Below are positions 16,264 through 22,290 of a stretch of 23,159 nucleotides of DNA, one piece after another. This DNA is from Candidatus Puniceispirillum sp. (GTDB lineage: Bacteria > Pseudomonadota > Alphaproteobacteria > Puniceispirillales > Puniceispirillaceae). Position 1 is the first letter of the stretch. Each line of letters begins with the position of its first letter. Below the pieces are notes generated by a model. That model ran no database searches. It saw only the letters and a program-made list of their open reading frames with translations, and was not told where the DNA came from. The DNA is taken from positions 1-23,159 of the forward strand of contig JADHLR010000008.1 of NCBI GenBank assembly GCA_016780525.1. The letters are read 5' to 3'. Made by a program: the position numbers and the translations under genes.

Positions 16264-17460
16264 ATGTTGCAGGGTTTTTACTATCGACGTCAGGTCAGGT
16301 TTTTGCTGACCATTTTGTCCAATTTGCATTGTGGCCGGCTGACGCTGACACTGCCTGATGGCAGTCAGCATCAATTCTCCGGCGCAATGTCCGGGCCAGA
16401 CTCGGATCTGACGATCCATACAGAATCGGCGCTGCGCCGGTTGCTGCATGATGGAAAGATGGGGTTTTGCGAGGCTTTTATGGATGGTGAGGCATCGAGC
16501 CAGTCGCTGCCGACGCTGATCGAACTTGCCGTTTTGCACGACAAATATCTGGAAGATGCATTAAAAACAAATATTTTCAGACAGGCCGGGTTGCGGCTGT
16601 TTCATATGTTGCGGCGCAATAATAAGCTGGGGTCGGCGAAAAATATTGCGCATCATTATGATATCGGAAACAGCTTTTACGAAGCCTGGCTTGATCCGAC
16701 AATGACCTATTCATCGGCGGTTTTTGACTCAGAGACTGACGATTTGATAACGGCTCAACTCAATAAATACAAACGCTTGGCTGAATTAGCCGATATCCAG
16801 CCCGGCGACCGGGTTTTGGAAATTGGCTGCGGATGGGGCGGGTTTGCAAAATTTGTGTCCCAGCATATTGGTGCGCATGTCACCGGAATTACCATCTCGC
16901 AGGCACAGCTTGCCTATGCCAAAGCCAGCCTTGCCGAAGCCGGGTTGCAGAATAAAGTTGATCTGAAGTTGATGGATTATCGTGACCTTCAGGGCCGGTT
17001 CGACAAGATTGTGTCAATCGAAATGTTCGAAGCCGTGGGGCAGGCCTATTGGCCGGTCTATTTTGACACAATTTCGCGTATGCTGAAGTCAGGTGGGCGC
17101 GCGGTGATCCAGTCGATCACCATTGATCATGATGCGTTCCAATCATATCGTGACCAGCCGGATTTTATTCAACGATATATTTTCCCCGGGGGCATGTTGC
17201 CGTCGATGCCGATGCTGCAAACACCGGTCGCGCAGGCTGGGCTGGAATTGGTGGCTGAAAATGGCTATGCATCTGATTATGCACGCACTTTGCAGGAATG
17301 GCGGGCGCGGTTTTTAGCCGCCTGGCCAGCATTGGCTGGTGATAAATTCGACAATCGTTTCAAACGGATGTGGGAATTATATCTGGCTTATTGTGAGGGC
17401 GGTTTCCGCGCTGGCATGATCGATGTCAAACAGATTTTGTTGATGCATAAGAGCAATTAG
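16264..17460 (+). CDS. Cfa-like SAM-dependent fatty-acyl-phospholipid methyltransferase (UfaM-like candidate)
   Basis: The 398-residue SAM methyltransferase belongs to the cyclopropane-fatty-acid synthase family. It shows HYDIGNSFYEAWLDPTMTYS (131-150), SAM motif LEIGCGWGGF (185-194), catalytic-type Glu256 in EMFEAVG, FIQRYIFPGGMLPS (301-314) and an ELYLAYCEGGFRAG ending. In true cyclopropane synthases the YSCA motif provides Cys and an HTI motif provides His of the bicarbonate site. Here those positions are Ser151 (YSSA) and Ser284 (QSIT). This suggests methyl transfer to give a methylated unsaturated chain, as for UfaM, rather than ring closure; that is inference. It is the third gene of the operon, three bases after DUF1365. 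Confidence 0.88.
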   Translation: MLQGFYYRRQVRFLLTILSNLHCGRLTLTLPDGSQHQFSGAMSGPDSDLTIHTESALRRLLHDGKMGFCEAFMDGEASSQSLPTLIELAVLHDKYLEDALKTNIFRQAGLRLFHMLRRNNKLGSAKNIAHHYDIGNSFYEAWLDPTMTYSSAVFDSETDDLITAQLNKYKRLAELADIQPGDRVLEIGCGWGGFAKFVSQHIGAHVTGITISQAQLAYAKASLAEAGLQNKVDLKLMDYRDLQGRFDKIVSIEMFEAVGQAYWPVYFDTISRMLKSGGRAVIQSITIDHDAFQSYRDQPDFIQRYIFPGGMLPSMPMLQTPVAQAGLELVAENGYASDYARTLQEWRARFLAAWPALAGDKFDNRFKRMWELYLAYCEGGFRAGMIDVKQILLMHKSN

Positions 17461-17533
17461 TGGCTTGCTACCCAGTGGCTTAGCATTCAGTGGCTTGCTA
17501 CTCAGTGGCTGGGCACTTAATGGCTGGGTAGGC
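17459..17533. repeat. Five degenerate 15-bp tandem repeats between convergent genes
   Basis: Units beginning AGTGGCT start at 17459, 17474, 17489 and 17504, with a fifth (AATGGCT) at 17519. Units 1 and 3 are AGTGGCTTGCTACCC and AGTGGCTTGCTACTC; the others diverge at the 3' end. The array starts in the stop codon of the methyltransferase gene and ends inside the last codons of the NTF2-like gene on the other strand. It therefore fills the whole spacer. Confidence 0.85.
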
Positions 17534-17960
17534 GGAATAACCGCAAAATAGCACGCGCAACAATCCCGATGATTGGCAGCTTTTGCAACAGCTGGCTGGC
17601 GCTGTCCCAATGGTCGATATGATGGGTGATCAGCCCGTCTGATGCAACGCGCACTTCGGTCATGCCGGTAAAATCCAGTTCTGTATGTGGCCAGCTTTTG
17701 AGTTTGCCGGTCATGCGCCAGCGCAAATAGCTGGCATGTTGGGAATGGGCGATATCGGTAATGTCAAATGCCGGGTCTTTGCAAGTCGTGTACATGTGAT
17801 CAAAAACCATGCGAAAGCCGGCTTTGCCAGTGATTTGATTAAACGGATCAGAAAAATAGATCTGTTCGCTGACCAAATCACAAAGCTGGTCAACGCTGTC
17901 GGGCGTGAGTGTCGCAAATGCCTGTGCATAGGTATCTGCTGGGTGCGCGGATTTGGACAT
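17517..17960 (-). CDS. NTF2-like (SnoaL-fold) protein of the Cfa cluster
   Basis: The ~147-residue protein has the NTF2/SnoaL pattern seen in this gene cluster: TYAQAFATLTPDSVDQLCDLV, then IYFSDPFNQITGKAGFRMVFDHM, then FTGMTEVRVASDGLITHHIDHWD and a hydrophobic end KLPIIGIVARAILRLF. Proteins of this type are annotated nuclear transport factor 2 family and occur with the SDR, FAD and Cfa genes near RpoE-ChrR. Their role is unknown; a small-molecule or lipid pocket is plausible. The start at 17960 is preferred because AGGAG lies eleven bases upstream; an ATG at 17999 would add 13 residues without similarity or a binding site. Its last codons lie within the 15-bp repeat array. Confidence 0.8.
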   Translation of the reverse strand: MSKSAHPADTYAQAFATLTPDSVDQLCDLVSEQIYFSDPFNQITGKAGFRMVFDHMYTTCKDPAFDITDIAHSQHASYLRWRMTGKLKSWPHTELDFTGMTEVRVASDGLITHHIDHWDSASQLLQKLPIIGIVARAILRLFRLPSH

Positions 17961-18014
17961 TGTGCGATAGGCTCCTGTGCGGCTGGTGGGCAACGTCATT
18001 AGGGGGGTGGCGGT

Positions 18015-18758
18015 TTACATAGCGCCCGTCTGTTTGCCGACAAGGCTGAAATACAGACGGTCGGGAAGATATTTCAAAAACTTCATCTTTCGTGTGAATG
18101 ATTTTGGAAAAGATACTAAAAACATGTCACTTTTCATTTCTGTGATAATGTAGTGTGCGGCTGTTTCAGCGCTCATTAAACCGGGCATATCAAAATCATT
18201 CACCGCCGTTGCTTCGGTGTCGACAAACCCCGGACAGATAACCTGAATCTTTATATTTTTGGGGGTCAGGTCAAAATACAACGACTCGGCAAGCGAGATC
18301 AGCGCCGCTTTGGTGGGCCCGTAAGCCGCCGCTTTGGGCAGGCCGCGCCACCCGGCAACTGACGATATCAGGATAATATGGCCGCGACCGGCGGCGAGCA
18401 TCTTTGGCACCACAGCCGCCAATGCATTCACCACGCCCATGTAATTGATATCCATATGGTCGGCATAGACACTGGGTTCGATATGTTTGCCATCCTGTGG
18501 CACATAGATTCCGGCGTTAAGGATAGCCACATCGACCGGCCCGAATGTGTCATGACTGCTGGCAACCGCGGCGGCAATGGCATCGGCATCGCGCACATCG
18601 GCAGCATAACCGCGAAACAAATCGGTTGCGTTTTCTATTGCGGCAAGGCGTTGCTTGCGTCTGGCAACGGCGCTGACAGCGTGCCCGTCATCGGTGAGCT
18701 TTTTTGCCAGAGCCGCGCCAATGCCGGCGCTGGCCCCGGTGATAAAATAATGGCTCAT
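18015..18758 (-). CDS. Short-chain dehydrogenase/reductase of the Cfa cluster
   Basis: The 247-residue classical SDR has the cofactor motif TGASAGIG (7-14), NAG (81-83), Asn105 and the catalytic Ser133, Tyr146 and Lys150 (SSVAG...YGPTK). The RR pair at 33-34 after the second strand suggests NADP(H). The C-terminal 50 residues (FPKSFTRKMKFLKYLPDRLYF) are basic and hydrophobic, which may favour membrane contact. It lies just upstream of the NTF2-like gene on the same strand and converges on the FAD/DUF1365/methyltransferase operon. This is the standard gene content of the cluster in other proteobacteria. Its substrate, perhaps an oxidised acyl chain or aldehyde, is inference. Confidence 0.88.
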   Translation of the reverse strand: MSHYFITGASAGIGAALAKKLTDDGHAVSAVARRKQRLAAIENATDLFRGYAADVRDADAIAAAVASSHDTFGPVDVAILNAGIYVPQDGKHIEPSVYADHMDINYMGVVNALAAVVPKMLAAGRGHIILISSVAGWRGLPKAAAYGPTKAALISLAESLYFDLTPKNIKIQVICPGFVDTEATAVNDFDMPGLMSAETAAHYIITEMKSDMFLVSFPKSFTRKMKFLKYLPDRLYFSLVGKQTGAM

Positions 18759-18782
18759 GATCAGCTGTCCCTCTGGTGCTAT

Positions 18783-18814
18783 CCGTTTTGGCGTTAAACC
18801 GTTTTGGCGTTAAA
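18783..18814. repeat. 16-bp direct repeat upstream of the SDR gene
   Basis: CCGTTTTGGCGTTAAA occurs twice in perfect tandem (18783-18798, 18799-18814), with a decayed third start CCGTCTGG after it. The copies lie 25-56 bp upstream of the SDR start on its promoter side. They could be operator sites or a replication-slippage duplication. Confidence 0.85.
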
Positions 18815-18913
18815 CCGTCTGGCCTTTTCACCCCTTTATGTGGGGCTGGCTATCGCCAAAAACAATCATTTTGATTGGTGGGTGCGCAGATTTTCTGGTC
18901 AGCGCTATCACCC

Positions 18914-18969
18914 CAATCTGGACAAACCAATCTGGACAAAGCGATCTGGGCAAAGCAGTCTGGACAAAT
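18914..18969. repeat. Four 14-bp tandem repeats upstream of cobC
   Basis: Four units in exact 14-bp phase: CAATCTGGACAAAC, CAATCTGGACAAAG, CGATCTGGGCAAAG and CAGTCTGGACAAAT. Together with the 16-bp repeat they occupy much of the 280-bp spacer 18759-19038 between the divergent SDR and cobC genes. That spacer otherwise shows no gene I can support. The array ends about 70 bp before the cobC start, within promoter distance. Confidence 0.9.
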
Positions 18970-19038
18970 GGGATTATCACGTTAGTAAATGACAGATGCT
19001 CTGCTGATTGCAGCGCAAACCCGCAATTAAGGAGTGAT

Positions 19039-20043
19039 ATGGGGCGTCAGGAACATGGCGGCAACGCCGACAAGGCGGCCAAAAAATTTGGTTTTGCGCC
19101 ACAGGACATGCTGGATCTATCCACCGGCATCAGCCCGCTACCCTATCCGGCACCGGATATTCCGGCAGCTGCGTGGCTGCGATTGCCGGGCGATAGTGAG
19201 CTGCAGGCCTGTCTGCAGGCGGCGCGCAGATTCTATCATGTTTTGCCAAGGCAGGCGGTGATGGCCGGGGCCGGCACGCAAAGCCTGTTGCAACTTATCC
19301 CGACATTATCTGCACCGCCGGGCGAGGTCTGGATGGCGATGCCGGGCTATAACGAACATGGCCCGGCCTGGCAACGTGCGGGGCATCAGCTGTCAACCGC
19401 ATCCAGCCTGCCGCAAAGCGCCCAATCTGCGGTGATGATCATGCCGAACAACCCAACCGGAGATTATGATCTGGCGGTGATGCGGTCAGTCGCAGATGCG
19501 GCTCTGGATCGCGGTGGCTGGCTAATCATCGACGGGGCTTTTGCCCGCCCGGATGATACAGAGCTGATCACCGCCTTGAGTGGTCATGAAAATATTGTGC
19601 ATTTACGGTCTTTTGGTAAGTTTTTCGGGATGGCGGGATTGCGGCTGGGGTTTGCCATTGGCGCAGCAGATGTGATCGAACGCCTGACCATTGCGGCCGG
19701 GCCATGGGCGGTGAACACAGCGGCATTGACGATTGCCACGCAGGCGCTGGCAGATACCGAATGGCAGACCCGGCATCTGGCATTTCTGGACAAGCAAAGT
19801 GATCGTCTGGCCAAGCTATTGACCGGTCATGGCTTGACCATTCGCGGCCGCACAAATTTATTTGTGACCATTACCCTGTCACAAGCAGCGGCGTTACACA
19901 GCCATCTTGCGCGGCACCGCATATGGACACGTCACTTTACGGCCTGGCCAGATTTGTTGCGCTTTGGCCTGCCGGCAACAGATGCTGAATTTGAACAGCT
20001 TGCCGAATGCCTGGAAAATTGGCGGCAAAAGACTAATCAGTGA
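19039..20043 (+). CDS. cobC: Threonine-phosphate decarboxylase CobC (cobalamin side chain)
   Basis: This PLP enzyme of the aminotransferase fold makes (R)-1-amino-2-propanol phosphate for the nucleotide loop of cobalamin. It has 334 residues and begins MGRQEHGGNAD, the HGGN start typical of CobC. Further motifs are DLSTGISPLPYP (26-37), MPNNPTGDYD (135-144), Asp165 in IIDGAF contacting the pyridine nitrogen, the PLP lysine Lys194 in SFGKFFG, and GLRLGF. The ATG at 19039 has a strong AAGGAG (19029-19034); the frame is open further up, but upstream sequence is the repeat-containing spacer. A cobalamin riboswitch follows. The usual neighbour cobD is not in the window. Confidence 0.93.
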   Translation: MGRQEHGGNADKAAKKFGFAPQDMLDLSTGISPLPYPAPDIPAAAWLRLPGDSELQACLQAARRFYHVLPRQAVMAGAGTQSLLQLIPTLSAPPGEVWMAMPGYNEHGPAWQRAGHQLSTASSLPQSAQSAVMIMPNNPTGDYDLAVMRSVADAALDRGGWLIIDGAFARPDDTELITALSGHENIVHLRSFGKFFGMAGLRLGFAIGAADVIERLTIAAGPWAVNTAALTIATQALADTEWQTRHLAFLDKQSDRLAKLLTGHGLTIRGRTNLFVTITLSQAAALHSHLARHRIWTRHFTAWPDLLRFGLPATDAEFEQLAECLENWRQKTNQ

Positions 20044-20094
20044 CGCAATTGGTTGACTTTACTGTCGCGTTTGTGGAAAGACTAAAACCAACAA

Positions 20095-20293
20095 GAAGCA
20101 GGTGGCTGTGATGCAGAGCATCATGCCTTAATGAGGGAATTTGGTGCGCATGAAACATGCCATGCAAAGCCAAAGCCGCCCCCGCGACTGTGAGCTGGTC
20201 GCTTGTCTGTAAACCACTGGATTTTGCCAAAATGGCTGTCTGGGAAGGGGGACAAGCAGATATGACCACAAGCCAGGAGACCTGCCGCGCTTC
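20095..20293 (+). promoter_or_regulatory. Cobalamin (AdoCbl-type) riboswitch
   Basis: The conserved blocks appear in the right order. GAGGGAAT followed by TTGGTG lies at 20133-20146, GCCGCCCCCGCGACTG at 20175-20190, ACCACTGG near 20213, TGGGAAGGGGGACAAGC at 20241-20257, and the B12 box AAGCCAGGAGACCTGCC at 20270-20286. The outer P1 stem is GCAGG (20098-20102) with CCTGC (20281-20285), extended by GAAG with CTTC. It precedes the hupE-like/cobW/cobN genes, so cobalamin excess should switch off cobalt uptake and insertion. A TTGACT at 20053-20058 could be the -35 box, but no good -10 is seen. This element explains the 357-bp gap 20044-20400. Confidence 0.95.
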
Positions 20294-20334
20294 ATGTGAA
20301 AAGACGAACGGTCGGGGTGTGCCGTGTCGTAACG

Positions 20335-20349
20335 CTGCCGAGCAGTTTT
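20335..20349 (+). terminator. Weak terminator-like hairpin in the riboswitch expression platform
   Basis: CTGC (20335-20338) pairs with GCAG (20342-20345) around CGA and is followed by TTTT (20346-20349). The stem is very short, so transcription termination by this element alone is doubtful. Control of translation at the hupE ribosome-binding site is the alternative. Confidence 0.2.
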
Positions 20350-20400
20350 GCGTGCGAAAACCCGGATTGCTATATTATTGATCCTCTGGGGGGGCCGCAA

Positions 20401-21033
20401 ATGAAGCAGATTTTTACACTTACCTCGACGATGCTTTTGGTATCAATTTCGTCAGCTTTCGCGCATCATCCGCTGGGCGGTGTTGTGCCTGACAGTGCCA
20501 TAAATGGTTTCTTGTCGGGGATTGGCCACCCGGTCATTGGCTTTGACCATCTTGCTTTTGTCATCGCCATTGGTGTTCTGGCAGCGTTGCAAAGCCATCG
20601 TTTATTGATGCCGGCCGGATTTATTGGTGGCACCATTTTAGGCACAGTTTTAAGCGTTTCGCTGATGTCTTTACCGTTTGCCGAATGGGTGATCACCCTG
20701 TCCGTTTTGGCCGCAGGTGCTGTCGCCATGCGTGGCCGCACAACCGCAGTTCTGCCAGCCACCATGCTTGCGGCTCTGGCCGGATTATTCCATGGCTGGG
20801 CCTATGGCGCGGCGGTAATTGGCGCGGAAATGACCCCGCTGATGGCCTATCTTGCCGGCTTTAGTCTGGTGCAGCTGGCCATTGTATTGACCACGGGCTA
20901 TGTGCTGCGGATGATCTGCAATGTGTCATCACCCGAGGCGCTGCGTCCGCGTCTGGCAGGTGCGATGATCGCCGGGGTTGGTCTGAGCTATTTTGTCGAG
21001 CTGGTGGAAGCGGTGGCGTTTCCGGCGATGTAG
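20401..21033 (+). CDS. HupE/UreJ-family membrane protein, probable cobalt transporter
   Basis: The 210-residue protein has a signal peptide ending in AFA (21), then the mature start HHPLGG. It carries the family metal-site segment GFLSGIGHPVIGFDHLAF (36-53) and FHGWAYG (130-136). Six hydrophobic helices can be drawn. HupE/UreJ proteins move nickel in hydrogenase and urease operons. Here the gene is the first one behind a cobalamin riboswitch and precedes cobW and cobN, so cobalt is the likely substrate (inference from regulation). The ATG at 20401 is chosen over an in-frame start at 20296 because the signal peptide begins here. Its only nearby ribosome-binding candidate is a G7 run at 20388-20394. 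Confidence 0.88.
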   Translation: MKQIFTLTSTMLLVSISSAFAHHPLGGVVPDSAINGFLSGIGHPVIGFDHLAFVIAIGVLAALQSHRLLMPAGFIGGTILGTVLSVSLMSLPFAEWVITLSVLAAGAVAMRGRTTAVLPATMLAALAGLFHGWAYGAAVIGAEMTPLMAYLAGFSLVQLAIVLTTGYVLRMICNVSSPEALRPRLAGAMIAGVGLSYFVELVEAVAFPAM

Positions 21034-21165
21034 GAATGGCGGCGCCGTCGGCAGCCATATTATGACGCAATGTTGCATCTGTTGCCGGGCTGTATCTGCA
21101 GTGCGGCATCAGCTGTCTATTTTTGGCGTGGGTATCAACAGACGCAATCAAGGTTTAATCAAACG

Positions 21166-22290
21166 ATGACTCCAACTCGCATTCCGGCCACGGTGATCAC
21201 TGGATTTTTAGGCGCAGGCAAAACCACCTTGATCAGGCATATCATCAGCCATGCAAAAGGCAAACGGCTGGCCCTGATTGTCAATGAATTTGGCGATGTC
21301 GGTATGGATGCCGATATGCTCGGCGAATGCAAGGCAGAGGGTTGTCACCTTGATGATATCATCGAGCTGGCGAATGGCTGTATTTGCTGCACCGTTGCTG
21401 ATGACTTTCTGCCAAGCATGCAAAAATTATTGGCGCAATCGCCGCCACCCGATCATATCATCATCGAAACATCAGGTCTGGCATTGCCGCAACCGCTGGT
21501 GCAGGCCTTTGGTTGGCCGGATATCCGGGCACAGGTGATGCTTGATGGTGTGGTGACACTTGTCGATGGCCCGGCTGTGGCCGCAGGCGGTGTGGCGCAT
21601 GATGTGGTGGCGCTTGAGGCGCAGCGCGCCGCCGATGACGAGCTGGATCACGAAAGCCCGATTGACGAATTGTTCAAAGACCAGATCGTCGCTGCCAATC
21701 TGATTGTGCTGTCAAAGGCGGATCAGCTTGATGCGTCGCAGATTGCGGCGGCCCGCACCGCGATTGAGGCGCATCTGACGGCGCCGACACCGATCATTGC
21801 TGTACATGGGGGGCAGATGGCGCTTGATGCCATTCTTGGTCTTGATATGGAGGATGAGGCGCATCACCGTGCGCAGCATAGCCACCATCATCAAGATGCC
21901 GATCACCATCACGAGCATGAGCATGAGCATGATCACGCCCATAAGCATGAGCATGGGCATGATGAATTTGCCTCATTTATTATTGATATGCCGGTTGTCA
22001 GTTCGGTTGCAGCGATTGAGGCACAGCTTGCCAGCATCGCCGCGCAGCATGGTGTGTTGCGTGCCAAAGGCCGGCTGACCGTGACTGACAAAGCCCTGCC
22101 ATTGGTTGTGCAGGCTGTCGGGCGGCGCGTTGACAGTTACTTTGCGCGTGATAACGAACAGCTCGTCGGGCGTCTTGTGGTGATTGGCATGGCCGGGCTC
22201 GACGCCAATAGGATTGCGGCGCAATTGGGTGGACAGGTGGCGCATATGCCAGCATCTGAACAACATGTAGCCGTCAATGCATCTTCTTAA
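21166..22290 (+). CDS. cobW: CobW-type GTPase metallochaperone
   Basis: The 374-residue G3E GTPase is thought to deliver Co2+ to the CobNST chelatase. It has Walker A GFLGAGKTT (13-21), the metal-binding CICC motif (72-75), ETSGLALPQP (101-110) and the base-recognition motif SKAD (183-186). A strongly His-rich stretch lies at 233-265 with repeated His-Glu pairs, and the CobW C-terminal domain follows. The frame is open upstream to 21070, but family similarity begins at the ATG at 21166, preceded by an AAGG. The 132-bp gap after the hupE-like gene shows only a weak inverted repeat (ATGGC...GCCAT, from about 21036). It overlaps cobN by 14 bp. Confidence 0.95.
   Translation: MTPTRIPATVITGFLGAGKTTLIRHIISHAKGKRLALIVNEFGDVGMDADMLGECKAEGCHLDDIIELANGCICCTVADDFLPSMQKLLAQSPPPDHIIIETSGLALPQPLVQAFGWPDIRAQVMLDGVVTLVDGPAVAAGGVAHDVVALEAQRAADDELDHESPIDELFKDQIVAANLIVLSKADQLDASQIAAARTAIEAHLTAPTPIIAVHGGQMALDAILGLDMEDEAHHRAQHSHHHQDADHHHEHEHEHDHAHKHEHGHDEFASFIIDMPVVSSVAAIEAQLASIAAQHGVLRAKGRLTVTDKALPLVVQAVGRRVDSYFARDNEQLVGRLVVIGMAGLDANRIAAQLGGQVAHMPASEQHVAVNASS

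Noticed and set aside
17377..17610. Minus-strand frame with a five-residue PLSSK/PLNAK repeat
   Set aside because: The peptide repeat is only the 15-bp DNA array read in another frame, and it overlaps the methyltransferase and NTF2-like genes.
18804..18992. 62-codon plus-strand frame in the SDR/cobC spacer
   Set aside because: Its sequence is largely translated tandem repeats, and it has no ribosome-binding site or family similarity.
21070..21165. N-terminal extension of CobW from 21070
   Set aside because: The extra 32 residues do not resemble the family, which starts just before the Walker A motif as it does from the ATG at 21166.
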